From Chrysochromulina tobinii (Eukaryota; Haptophyta; Prymnesiales; Chrysochromulinaceae): 35,609 nt of DNA. Location: positions 1-35,609 of the forward strand of contig JWZX01002910.1 of NCBI GenBank assembly GCA_001275005.1. Direction: 5' to 3'. The notes beneath the pieces are model-generated. The model did no database searches. It was not told where the DNA came from and saw nothing but the letters and a program-made list of their open reading frames with translations. Of the stretch, positions 25,239-33,885 are shown in pieces; the stretch's first letter is position 1; each line of letters begins with the position of its first letter. Made by a program: the position numbers and the translations under genes.

Positions 25239-27926
25239 TCACTGCGCGTCCGATACGGTGCCGGCCAAGTTCGAGCTCGTCGCCGACTTCGCCGGGTTGT
25301 CGAAGGCCGTGTACTCCTCCCGGGTGGACGGTGCGAAGGGCTTCTCGTCGACCACAGGCGAGGGGAAGGCGGCCTTGGCGCGTTTGTTGAGATCAGAGAG
25401 TGCATCCCAATTGCCAAGCCGTCCCTCGAGTCGCGCCCACGCGTGATATAGCTGCGCGTAGCCCGGGTTGAGGCGAAGGCCCTCCTTGAAGGAACTGCGC
25501 GCCAGCTCAACCTCTCCCGCCACGTCCTGCATCGCCCCGAGGACCCTGTACAGGGGCGCATGCGTAGGGGCCACCTCGAGGCCGCGCTCGACCGCCGCGC
25601 GCGCCTCGCGCGGCTTGCCATTCTTGAGGCGAAGGAGCGAGAGCACATGGAAGGTTTCGCCTGCATGCGGGTCGAGGGTCTCAGCCTGCAGCAGCAGCTC
25701 CTGCGCGCGCGCGAGCTTGCCCTGGTGCATCTCATAGTAGGCCCAGGCTGTGAGCAGAGGCGCGTGCGACGGGCAACGCTCGGCGCCCTGGCGGAAGAGA
25801 CGGCGCGCGCGCTCCGGGTGGCCCGTCTCGGCCTCGAGCTTCGCACTCGCCTGCCAGAGAGCGCCGTGGTCGGGGCAGCGGCGCAGCCCCCGCTGATAGA
25901 GGTCACGCGCCACGTCCGCGTGCCCCAATCGGGCCTCCATCACACCCCACGCCTGCCACGCATGCGCATGTGATGGGTCCGCCTGAACGGCTCGCAAAAA
26001 GAACGAGCGCCCCTCATCGAAGGCGCCCATCTGGCCGTGCACGATCGCCACGCCGAGCAGCAGTAGCGACGAGCACGGCCGGCGTGAGAGGCCATTCTCG
26101 AAGGCCGCGAGCGCCTCGGGCAGTCGCCGTTGCTGCAGAAGGACCGAGCCGAGAGAGTGCCACAGGTACGAGGGGTCGTCGTTGCCCTTGCTTGCGCGCG
26201 CGCCTTTGCCGTAGAGCTCGGCCGCATGCTCCAGGTTCCCCTGGCGCTCCTCGAGCTTGCCCCAGCCATGCCAGAGGGTGGCCGACGGGAAGCGTGCCAC
26301 AGCCTCCCGCAGCACCTCGCGCGCCGACTCGGGGCCGCCGTGGGCCGCCTCGACCTTGGCGCGCGCCGAGTGCAGCGGGCCGTGCGTCGGGTCGGCGGCA
26401 GCGCCGAGGGCGAAGAGCTCTCTCGCGCGCTCAATGTTGCCGAGGGAGGCCTCGAGGAGGGCATATGCGACGAACGTTGGGGCATGCGGCAGGATCGCGA
26501 GCGATTGACTAAACGAGGCGCGAGCTCCATCGAGATCGCCTGCGCGCTGCTGCAGCGTGCCGAGGGTCTGGAGAAGCGACGGATCCCGCGGGTACCGCTT
26601 CCGCGCGCGCCGGAGCACCTCGAGCGCCGCGGGTACATCTCCCAGTTTCGCCTCGAAGACTGCCCACGCGTTGAAGAGTTCGGAGAAGCCTCCCGCGCCG
26701 TCATCACTCCTGTGCGCACCGGGCAGCTCGACGGCGTCTGCGAACGCGGCTCGCGCGGCGCTCGCCTCGCCGCTCGCGGCCTCGAGGGCAGCAAGCGGCA
26801 AGCGCACGCGCGCGCTCTGCGGCGCGTACTTGCGCGCGGTCTGCAGCAACCGTCGCGCGGCGCTCACGTTGCCTGCGGCGCGTTCAAGCTGCGACCAAGC
26901 GAGCAGAAGGTCGATCGAAGCGTCCCTGTCGGCCGAGAGGGCCGAACCGGCAGCGGCGCCAGTTCTGGCGCCGGTGCTCGCGCTGGCACTGGCGCTGGCG
27001 CCGTCGCCGCCGTCGGCGCCGTCGCCGTCGTCGTCGCCGTCGAGGCCATCACCCTCGAGCTGCTGTTGAGTGACGAGACCGTCATCACCGTACACAGCCC
27101 AGCCTTGCCGGTAGATGGCTCGCGCACGGCCCACGTGCCCTTCGTGCTGCTCGAGCGCCGCCCAGGCACAGCACACCTGGGCCTGCGGACGGCGCGCCAT
27201 CAGATCAGCGTAGATGCGCTGAGCGGCGGAGACGTTTCCGAGGGCTTCCTCCAGCTGGCCCCACGCGTGCGAGACGTATGCGTTCGCCGGGTCCATCTCA
27301 GATGCCTCCGCGAAGAGTTGCCGCGCCACCTGCGGGCAGCCCGCGCGCTGCTCGAAGATCGCATGCGCGTGCACGAGCCGCACGTTGTCGGGGCACGTGG
27401 CGCGTGCGGCCTCGAAGCACCTGCGCGCGTTCTCGGCATCACTCGTACGTGCCTCGAGCCGTGCGAGCGAGAGCCAGCAGTACGCGTCGCGCGCGTCGAG
27501 CTCGAGGCACTTTTCGAGTAGCGCGCGTCCTTCGTCGTAATCGCCCGCGCTGATTGACTTCTGCGCCTGACGGTACATGCTGACGACGCGCCAGTTCTTC
27601 GTGCGTCGGAGCTTCCGCGTCGAGATGCGCAGCCGAGCACTGGTGCTGGTGCCGGCTGGTGCGGCTGGTGCTGCTGGTGCTGCTGGTGCTGGTGCTAGTG
27701 CTGCTGGTGCTGGTGCTGGTGCTGAGCTCTGCTCCTGCTGGTGGGCCGTCATCGAGAGCACGGCGGCCGCGGCCGGTGGCGCCACAGACCTCCAGAGCGG
27801 CCTCGAGAGAGGCAGCAAGCGGATGGCAGCCGTGACCCTTAGAGCACTGAGCACGGCGAGCACTAACAGCCGGCTGGGCTTAAATAACCGGCTCGGGTGG
27901 GCGCTGTCCTCAGGGCGCTTCGCCAT
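25239..27926 (-). CDS. HAT/TPR-repeat protein, HCF107/Mbb1-like plastid RNA-processing factor
   Basis: The product is 895 residues. The ATG at 27926 precedes a hydrophobic segment (RLLVLAVLSALRVTAAI) and an Arg/Ala-rich stretch, like a signal plus plastid transit peptide; the frame is open to 28187. From about residue 120 to 840 the protein is a near-continuous array of ~34-residue units of the pattern W-x-x-WA-x-LE-x-x-x-G-x-x-x-x-AR, as in half-a-TPR proteins. Examples are AYCWLSLARLEARTSDAENA and LWHGWGKLEERQGNLEHAAE. HCF107 and Mbb1 are such proteins and stabilise psbB/psbH transcripts in plastids. Low-complexity insertions lie before the array (Ala/Pro, 27640-27730) and inside it (Asp/Gly then Ala/Ser, about 26940-27060). 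The exact RNA target is unknown. Confidence 0.85.
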   Translation of the reverse strand: MAKRPEDSAHPSRLFKPSRLLVLAVLSALRVTAAIRLLPLSRPLWRSVAPPAAAAVLSMTAHQQEQSSAPAPAPAALAPAPAAPAAPAAPAGTSTSARLRISTRKLRRTKNWRVVSMYRQAQKSISAGDYDEGRALLEKCLELDARDAYCWLSLARLEARTSDAENARRCFEAARATCPDNVRLVHAHAIFEQRAGCPQVARQLFAEASEMDPANAYVSHAWGQLEEALGNVSAAQRIYADLMARRPQAQVCCAWAALEQHEGHVGRARAIYRQGWAVYGDDGLVTQQQLEGDGLDGDDDGDGADGGDGASASASASTGARTGAAAGSALSADRDASIDLLLAWSQLERAAGNVSAARRLLQTARKYAPQSARVRLPLAALEAASGEASAARAAFADAVELPGAHRSDDGAGGFSELFNAWAVFEAKLGDVPAALEVLRRARKRYPRDPSLLQTLGTLQQRAGDLDGARASFSQSLAILPHAPTFVAYALLEASLGNIERARELFALGAAADPTHGPLHSARAKVEAAHGGPESAREVLREAVARFPSATLWHGWGKLEERQGNLEHAAELYGKGARASKGNDDPSYLWHSLGSVLLQQRRLPEALAAFENGLSRRPCSSLLLLGVAIVHGQMGAFDEGRSFFLRAVQADPSHAHAWQAWGVMEARLGHADVARDLYQRGLRRCPDHGALWQASAKLEAETGHPERARRLFRQGAERCPSHAPLLTAWAYYEMHQGKLARAQELLLQAETLDPHAGETFHVLSLLRLKNGKPREARAAVERGLEVAPTHAPLYRVLGAMQDVAGEVELARSSFKEGLRLNPGYAQLYHAWARLEGRLGNWDALSDLNKRAKAAFPSPVVDEKPFAPSTREEYTAFDNPAKSATSSNLAGTVSDAQ
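27640..27730. repeat. Trinucleotide-type coding repeat (Ala/Pro tract)
   Basis: ggtgct/gctggt repeats on the plus strand encode an Ala/Pro-rich linker (APAPAPAALAPAPAAPAAPA) between the targeting leader and the repeat array of the HAT/TPR protein. It is likely length-polymorphic. Confidence 0.85.
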
Positions 27927-28228
27927 CTGTGGGGGTCCGAGAAGAGCGAGCTTCTGGCGCTGGGGAGAGGAGCGAGAAGTGTAGCGAGAACGCCGGAGCG
28001 CGTCATCAAGTTTCCAGAGAACGACCTCCGAAAAAGGAGATTTGTCTCCAAAATCTCCACGATGGCTCGAGAGGGATGGCCACGCGAGGTTCTTCACGGC
28101 AGTGATCGCGACCCGTCGCGGGGATTGATGAGAACAACGGGGCGAAAGGAGTTTTCGCTCTTCACTTGACTTGACTTGACTTCCCAAAAGTGCGAATGAA
28201 GCCGAGCGCTGGGCGTCGGCCGTGAAAA
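27927..28228. promoter_or_regulatory. Divergent promoter region (HAT/TPR protein / carboxypeptidase)
   Basis: The 302 bp between two diverging ATGs include a short (acttg)n run at about 28164-28182, 47 bp before the carboxypeptidase ATG. The HAT/TPR frame is open across most of it, so part could be its 5' coding extension. Confidence 0.4.
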
Positions 28229-29849
28229 ATGATTGTGTTGACCATCGGGCTGCTGTCGCTGACGGTCACACCGCAGGCCGCAAGTGATGAGGTAACCTTC
28301 TTGCCTGGCTGGACGGGCGCGCTCCCGAGCAAGCACTACAGTGGCTACCTGCCGGTCGGCAACGCCTCCGGTTCGCCGGGCATGCTCCATTACTGGTTGC
28401 AGGAGTCCGAGGGCGACCCAGCCACCGATCCGGTGATCATGTGGATCAACGGCGGCCCGGGTGCGAGCGGCATGATCGGCATGCTCACCGAGCTCGGCCA
28501 GCTCCAGACGATGCCCTCCCCGGGCGATCCGGCGGCCCAACCCGCCTCGCCATCCTCGCCATCCGCCACGCCGACGCTGTACTACAACAAGTTCGGGTGG
28601 ACCAAGGTGGGCTCGCTCTTTACCATCGAGCAGCCCAAGGGCGTAGGCTTCTCATACTGCACCGGCAAAGGCAAGTGCGTCAACACCGACGAGTCCACCG
28701 CGCAGGACACCTACGAGGCCCTCGTCGCCTTCTTCGAGCGCTTCCCGGCGCTCAAGTCCCGTCCCTTTTACGTCACGGGCGAGTCGTACGCGGGCACGTA
28801 CCTTCCGATGCTGATGGACCAGATCGACCTGCGCGGCGGCCTCCCGAACTTTGTGGGCGCGGCCATCGGCAACGGCTGCTGGGGCTCCGAGTGCTTCTAC
28901 GGCGTGACCGAGTCGCAGATCGACTATCACACCTTCGCTGGTCAGATGTTCATCTCGCCCGCCCTCACCGAGCAGATTGGCGATGCATGCGAAGGCCGTT
29001 GGGAGCAGGTGACCTCGACGGAGGGCGCATGCGGCGGCGCTGGCGTGGACAAGTGCCCCCGCGCGCTCCAGCAGATGTGCACCGAGGTTCGCGGCACCAA
29101 CGTTGGCCCTTGATTTCTCACTTGAGTGCATCTCGGATGGCCTCTGATCGCCATCACCACCGGATGGGTACCGAGTGCAGGTGGGCGACCAGAGCTTCAA
29201 CGTGTACAACATGTACGACACGTGCTGGCCGAACAACGAGCGCGCGGCCTCGCTCACTCTGCCGCAGGTACGCGCGAAGCTGCGCGAGCGGACGGTGACT
29301 CTAACCGAGCCTTCGGACTCGTGGCATACGCACCCGGCCCTGCACGTCGGCCAGCCGCAGCGCGTGAGCGCGCCGCCGCTCGGCCAGCTCAACGACTACG
29401 CGTGCGGCGGTGAGAGCGCCATGGACAAGTGGCAAAGCGACCCTTCGGTGCAGGCGGCGCTCCACGTCAAGACAGGCGGTGGAGGCATGCAGTACCATTC
29501 GACGGCTGGTGACTTGCGCTCCGTGTACGAGAAGCTCGTGCACAAGTACCGCATCCTGATCTACAGTGGCAACGTGGATGCGTGCGTGCCGACCTGGGGC
29601 AGTGAGGCCTGGACGCGCGAGCTCGGGCAAAAGCTCGGTGCCACGCCGACTGCCTGGCGACCGTGGACGTCCGATTCGGCGAGCCCAGGTTCGTCAAAGC
29701 ATGTGCTCGCCGGCTACGTGACCTCATGGCCTGCGCTGACGAATTTCACGTTCGCGACGGTCAAGGGCGCCGGGCACGAAGTGCCGCGCTACAAGCCCGC
29801 GTTCGCGCTCACGATGCTCCAAAAGTGGGTGGCGGGTGAGCCCTTTTGA
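28229..29849 (+). CDS. Serine carboxypeptidase (peptidase family S10), two exons
   Basis: The exons are 28229-29086 and 29181-29849 (508 residues); a donor at 29102 is an alternative that adds five residues. The N-terminus is a signal peptide (MIVLTIGLLSLTVTPQAAS). The catalytic triad is visible: Ser186 in VTGESYAGTYLP, Asp419 in IYSGNVDACVP and His485 in VKGAGHEVPRYKP. The substrate and oxyanion region reads WINGGPGASGMIG; the family consensus is NGGPGCSS, so Cys is replaced by Ala and one Ser by Gly. YNMYDTC after the junction also matches the family. These are acid carboxypeptidases of vacuole, lysosome or secretory pathway that remove C-terminal residues; some relatives are acyltransferases. 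ATG context is good (aaaATG). Confidence 0.9.
29087..29180 (+). other. Intron of the serine carboxypeptidase
   Basis: It is 94 nt, phase 0, donor accgag|gttcgc, acceptor gtgcag|gtgggc; a donor at 29102 also works. Exon 1 has an in-frame stop at 29111-29113 if unspliced. As in the coiled-coil gene, AG|GT occurs at both borders, and the sequence around the donor (gatgtgcaccgag) resembles that before the acceptor (gatgggtaccgag, 29163-29175). Confidence 0.75.
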
Positions 29850-30303
29850 ACCAGGGGTGGGGGCGGTGGGTAACGTGCCTGTCTCTGCATCAGTCTCTCG
29901 TGTGTGGCGGCGATTGAGAGCGCCGCATCGTGCCCGGATCGAACCGTCGCGAGTTGAGAGAACTCTATCATTGAGGCCAATTGTTTCTGAAACGCGCTCC
30001 AGGACCGCCCTCACGTCTCAGCAGTGTAGCCCCTCAACTCCCCCCCGGGAGGCAACTCTCACGCCCTCCAACATACACCACCTACCGAAGCTGCCACTCT
30101 CACGCGCCGGTCACGACACGTGCGCGGCCCGGCCGCCGCATCCCGTCCGCGCACGACGACGACCTTCGGTGAGAGGTCTCCCACTTCTCGCGGGCACACG
30201 CTTCACACGCTTCACACGCGCAAACAGTGCCGTGCAGAACCGCATGGCGGAGGGCGGCGTCGCCTCAGTGCGGCACCCATGGCATAAGACCAGCTCCAAG
30301 CTT
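29850..30303. other. Convergent intergenic region
   Basis: This 454-bp region lies between the 3' ends of the carboxypeptidase and the esterase genes. A GGTTCGATCC-like T-arm motif occurs on the minus strand near 29937-29946, but the stem does not pair. No gene is supported. Confidence 0.4.
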
Positions 30304-31401
30304 TCAATAATAAAGCCCAGCCGCTTTTGCCTTGGAGTACTCGTCAAACGTGAGCGGCTGAGTGCTTGCCTCCTCGACAAGGCTCTTGGGCGGCACGACG
30401 CTCGGCGGGTCCGGTCGGTTGGGATCAATGAGCTGCGCGATCCACTCGTACATCTTGACGTTGGACACCTCCGTCGTGTAAAAGGAGCTCTTGCTGCCCG
30501 TGTGCGTGTGCTGGCCTCCGGGCAGCATGAACACGGGGATCCCCTGGTCTGAGAGACGATGCAGCCCACCCTCGAGCTTATCGTAAATGGCCGGCAGCGC
30601 CGATGGGCAGCGCGTGCCCTTGGGCACCTCGCCAAAAGAGTAGAACATCGAGATCACGCTGTCGTGGATGGACGAGATCAGACCGATGGAGTCGCGCGGG
30701 TTCTGGGTCTTAAACCAGACCCACCCCGAGCTCATGTTGCCCGCGTCGCTGATGCACGGGCAGCCGGCGGGGAGCGCGTTGTTGAGGTCCCAGTCCCTGC
30801 GCCACGCAGCCTGCAGGCATGGTGCGAGAGCTTCGTCGTCGATCACTGGTCCGCTGTCGTCGATCATCACGCCGCGTGCCCTGGGCCAATGGCTTCGGAT
30901 GAAGGGGTAGTTAGCAAAGGCGCCAAAGCCGCCCGCCGACTCGCCGGTGACGACCACGTCGGTGAGCTCTGGCCAGGTGGCCTTGGCACGCTCCATGATG
31001 AGCGCGATGTTCGTTCGGCCAGAGAAGTGGTGCTTGACCCCAGCGACGGTGCTCTCGACGTCCCCGATGTGGACATCGCCGGTGCAATAAGGCACATTGA
31101 GCCAGATGTAGTCGCGCAGAGGATTGCGCTCGTCGTTGTTGTCAAATTCGCCGGTAGTCTGTGGCACGCCGGGGTGCGCACTGGATGACGCCGTCGCGCA
31201 CGTCACCTCGTTGAAGCAGGCACCGCCGCCATTGAGGTAGACTGCGAGCTTGGTCGCGTTCGACGCCGCGTAGCGAAGGTAAACGCCCGTCTGTAGGCCA
31301 CTCATGCACTTAGATCCTTCGATATCGACCCAGTGCCAACCCTTCGTGGTCGGGGTCGGGAACGGCGTTGCTGCCATGGACATGAGCGCCGCGAGCATCA
31401 T
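30304..31401 (-). CDS. Pectin acetylesterase / Notum-like carbohydrate or lipid deacylase
   Basis: The product is 365 residues from the ATG at 31401, with a short hydrophobic leader (MMLAALMSMAATPF). It matches the PAE/Notum family of serine hydrolases: oxyanion motif YLNGGGACFNEVTC, nucleophile Ser155 in VTGESAGGFGAF, an aspartate in MIDDSGPVIDDEA and a His region GGQHTHTG. Conserved Cys residues (CPCISDAGN, CATAS) fit disulfides of a secreted enzyme. The family removes acetyl groups from pectin in plants or palmitoleate from Wnt in animals; an algal member could act on acetylated cell-surface polysaccharide. The C-terminal 45 residues after WIAQLIDPNRPD are non-conserved. The gene converges on the carboxypeptidase. 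Confidence 0.85.
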   Translation of the reverse strand: MMLAALMSMAATPFPTPTTKGWHWVDIEGSKCMSGLQTGVYLRYAASNATKLAVYLNGGGACFNEVTCATASSSAHPGVPQTTGEFDNNDERNPLRDYIWLNVPYCTGDVHIGDVESTVAGVKHHFSGRTNIALIMERAKATWPELTDVVVTGESAGGFGAFANYPFIRSHWPRARGVMIDDSGPVIDDEALAPCLQAAWRRDWDLNNALPAGCPCISDAGNMSSGWVWFKTQNPRDSIGLISSIHDSVISMFYSFGEVPKGTRCPSALPAIYDKLEGGLHRLSDQGIPVFMLPGGQHTHTGSKSSFYTTEVSNVKMYEWIAQLIDPNRPDPPSVVPPKSLVEEASTQPLTFDEYSKAKAAGLYY

Positions 31402-31913
31402 CACAAGACGGCCGCGTTTTCAATCTTTTACTCACGCGAGCTCCTCGGCATCTCCGAGTTTTGTTGATCGGTTCTTTACTGTTAATTAAGCGATGCGCAT
31501 ACCAGCAAGTGAAAGTAAGCGAAAAATTTTGGAAAAAATGAGCGTCTCAGCTGCTCGAGTGAGGTGTTACATGTAATCACACTACAGCGTTAATGGGGTG
31601 AGGGACGGAGGTTTGAGTGTGCTTACTTCGTCTTACTTCGGCTTACTTCGGCTTACTTCGGCTTACTTCGGCTTACTTTCCCGCATCCCTGATTTCGCCA
31701 GCGCGCGGAAACCGTCACTCACGGATGCCATCGCGTGGGCGGAAGGTGGACTTGGACGGCAGTCCGGGCACGCTGGAGCGGCGTCTGAAGGACCGGAAGC
31801 GCAAGCAAGAGCAGCGCAGCCGTGCTGCGTCTGGGCGCTCTAATAAAGTTGGCAAGCCATCGAAGCAGCCCATTGCTGATCATCATAGCAAGGCAGCGGT
31901 TTCTGTGCTACTT
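31402..31913. other. Intergenic, AT-rich part plus 10-bp tandem repeat
   Basis: 31440-31600 is AT-rich (ctgttaattaagcg, gaaaaattttggaaaaaatg) and is probably the esterase promoter. A tandem repeat follows at 31621-31680. A plus-strand frame runs from about 31617 to 32363 with basic stretches but overlaps the minus-strand hypothetical gene and shows no domain. Confidence 0.45.
31621..31680. repeat. 10-bp tandem repeat (gcttacttcg)n
   Basis: There are six units of gcttacttcg, four perfect and the first inner and last slightly changed. It is not a known telomere repeat. It sits in the AT-rich upstream region of the esterase gene. Confidence 0.9.
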
Positions 31914-32450
31914 TTAATTGCGTGTGCCGTCGACGAGGTTGCAGCCGGCATGAGCAGCAGCAAGCCGCCTTCCGCTGCCAAGCGCCAGAATCCGACGCGC
32001 ATACCTACGGGAGGCCTTCGACGCACACCCGGACAAAGGGGGCAGCGCTATTGCCTTCCAGAAGCTTGTCGCGCGATGCGCCGCGCGCCGCGCCTCGAGT
32101 CCCTGTTGCTGGCGCTCCTCCTCATCCGTTCCCTCATCCTCCTCCGACGTCTCGGCCGTCGAATCCTTGTGCACGATGACGATGCCCCGTTGATCCGTCC
32201 CGTATCTCCTGACGCCGGTGAAGCAGTCCCAGTCGACCGTGAAGCGGTTCCACGTAGGTCGGGCCCCTTTGCGGATCTTTCGCTTTCTTTCGGTATGGCT
32301 GGCGCCGGAGCGTTCCAGCGTCACGAACTTGCACTCCGGGTCGATCTCCGCGATCTCGTATAGTTCGTACCGATCGCTGTCCGGAAACTCCTTCCACATG
32401 GCCCACGGGAGCTTGACGCGGTATTCTTGAGTGAGGGCGGCGCTATCCAT
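31914..32450 (-). CDS. Hypothetical protein
   Basis: The frame has 178 codons from the ATG at 32450. The first 100 residues have mixed, protein-like composition (LPWAMWKEFPDSDRYELYEI; RPTWNRFTVDWDCFTGVRRY), then an acidic tract (TSEEDEGTDEEERQQQ) and a basic, less convincing tail. No family is recognised. Its start codon overlaps by two bases an ATG on the other strand (32449), so only one of the two frames is likely real. Location in the repeat-rich zone near a recombinase makes a mobile-element gene possible. Confidence 0.4.
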   Translation of the reverse strand: MDSAALTQEYRVKLPWAMWKEFPDSDRYELYEIAEIDPECKFVTLERSGASHTERKRKIRKGARPTWNRFTVDWDCFTGVRRYGTDQRGIVIVHKDSTAETSEEDEGTDEEERQQQGLEARRAAHRATSFWKAIALPPLSGCASKASRRYARRILALGSGRRLAAAHAGCNLVDGTRN

Positions 32451-32529
32451 GCGTGCAGCCTCAGTGTACGCCTGCGCGCCGCGGCGCCTGAGGATGGCCG
32501 CCGCCGCCTCCGCGGCTCGCGGGGCGAAT

Positions 32530-32830
32530 CAGAGAAAAAGTCCGGAGGCGTCGGCGAGGATGAGGGCGGCGGTGGCTAAGGCGACGGCGGAGAGAGCGCA
32601 GAGAGCGAGGGAGGCTGCGGTGAGGAGGGAGGGGTCGGCGGAGATGGCGAGGGGGGCGACGGGGACAGCAACGGCGGAGGCGACGACGAAGGGGACGGAG
32701 GTGCCGGGAGCGGGGACGGCAGGGACGGCGACGACGACGACGGCGGCGACGGCGACGAGGGCGGCGACGGCGGAGGCGGCCGCGGCGGGGGCGACGACGA
32801 CGGCGGCGGAGATAGGGAGGGGCATCGACA
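32530..32830. repeat. Purine-rich GC low-complexity tract
   Basis: The plus strand is almost only G, A and C, with very few T, made of gacggcgg / gaggcgac / gagagagc variants. The strand asymmetry continues more weakly to about 33330. Long open frames on both strands here are by-products of the missing T. Confidence 0.8.
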
Positions 32831-33341
32831 AAGAAAGTACAAACAACGGCAATAGAGGAAGTACAGGCACGCATGGCGCCGCTGGGAGCAACGACGAGCC
32901 GGCGCACGAAAACGACGGCGACGTCAGGGGGGACGGAGGCGGAGCAGATGAAACAAGGGCGGCGCAGCGCGCGACAGAGGGCGGCGGCTCGACAAGCGGC
33001 ATCAAAAAGCGCGGGCAACGAGGCGGGAGATCGGAGTACAAGAACAGAGGGTGACCAATGCGCGCAGGGAAGGCCAGCGGGGCATTCATGCAACTTTGGA
33101 CGCGGTACCAAGGTCGCGTGATCCGACATCTGAACACGCTCGCACGCGACGTGCCGGGGGCGAATTACAAAACACACGGGGAACGACAAGCCGCGGCGGC
33201 CGTGGCACGTCGGGCCGAACAACGCCACGCGAGGGAAAAGGCAAAACAACAGGCGGTAGATGAAATGCGACGGGAACTACAAGGCCCACAAGGCCGGACA
33301 ACGCAAGCGGAGCGACAAATACGGAGACAAGGCGACATGAA

Positions 33342-33483
33342 CTACCGGGGGACTGGTAGCGCTTGCGCAGCCAGGCTGATCCCAACGTGCTCCTTACTGC
33401 GGTGGCCGACGACTCGATACTACCGGGGGACTGGTAGCGCTTGGCCGCTTGCGGCTTGCGCAGCCAGGGCTGATCCCAGCGTG
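33342..33483. repeat. Two-copy direct repeat with a ctacc/ggtag hairpin
   Basis: Copies start at 33342 and 33420 with ctaccgggggactggtagcg and end with ctgatccca-x-cgtgctcc (33393, 33483). The right copy has an extra ~14-bp insertion (gccgcttgcggctt, itself a small palindrome). ctacc and ggtag flank an 8-base loop. This could be the remains of a small mobile element or a local duplication. Confidence 0.75.
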
Positions 33484-33632
33484 CTCCACTACGAGACACA
33501 CGCGACGCCGACCGGCCCTTGGTTTCTAAAGACTAAACAAAACAAATGCTCGCAGGTTTTTCCTCCCCACTTCACTAAACATATCAAGGCAAGGACGGGC
33601 CGCGCCTAGCAATAGGTTCCCAGAGCCTAACT

Positions 33633-33674
33633 GTAACCGGGTAACCGGGCCTCGACAGCTCGACAGCTCGACAG
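33633..33674. repeat. Two short 8-bp tandem repeats
   Basis: gtaaccgg occurs twice (33633-33648), directly followed by three copies of ctcgacag (33651-33674). It lies in the non-coding stretch downstream of the FkbM-type gene. Confidence 0.85.
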
Positions 33675-33885
33675 CCAGGGCTCAAGCTCACAAAAGGACG
33701 CCGAGCCCTCGAGTCGAATGCCGGTGTGGTGCGGTTATAGATCGAATCATCATGTGCGCGGATCGGATAGCCAGGCGCTTCACGTGATAGAAATTCATGA
33801 ACGAACGTCACAACTGAAGTACAAGCTGTGCGAAAGCGGTGGTGACTTTCTCACTTTGCCCCGACGACGGCTCCAGATGCAACGA

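Larger units (their letters stand above)
32449..33609 (+). other. Low-complexity plus-strand frame interrupted by one TGA
   Basis: From an ATG at 32449 the frame runs to a TGA at 33052-33054 and continues in the same frame from an ATG at 33058 to 33609. The first part is Ala/Thr/Gly-rich because of the underlying purine-rich repeat. The second begins with a basic helical stretch (MQLWTRYQGRVIRHLNTLAR; RQAAAAVARRAEQRHAREKA) and then degenerates into the duplicated sequence at 33342-33483. This could be a decayed gene of a mobile element with a premature stop, or not coding. No domain is recognised. Confidence 0.3.

Noticed and set aside
26130-27521. 463-codon open frame antisense to the HAT/TPR gene
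   Set aside because: It mirrors the repeat pattern of the TPR gene, lacks any domain and is explained by GC3 bias.
29925-29990. Possible tRNA on the minus strand (GGTTCGATCC-like T-arm)
   Set aside because: The T-stem does not pair beyond the closing base pair and no acceptor, D or anticodon stems can be drawn around it.
31617-32363. Plus-strand frame of 248 codons
   Set aside because: Begins inside the 10-bp repeat, overlaps the minus-strand hypothetical gene and shows no domain.
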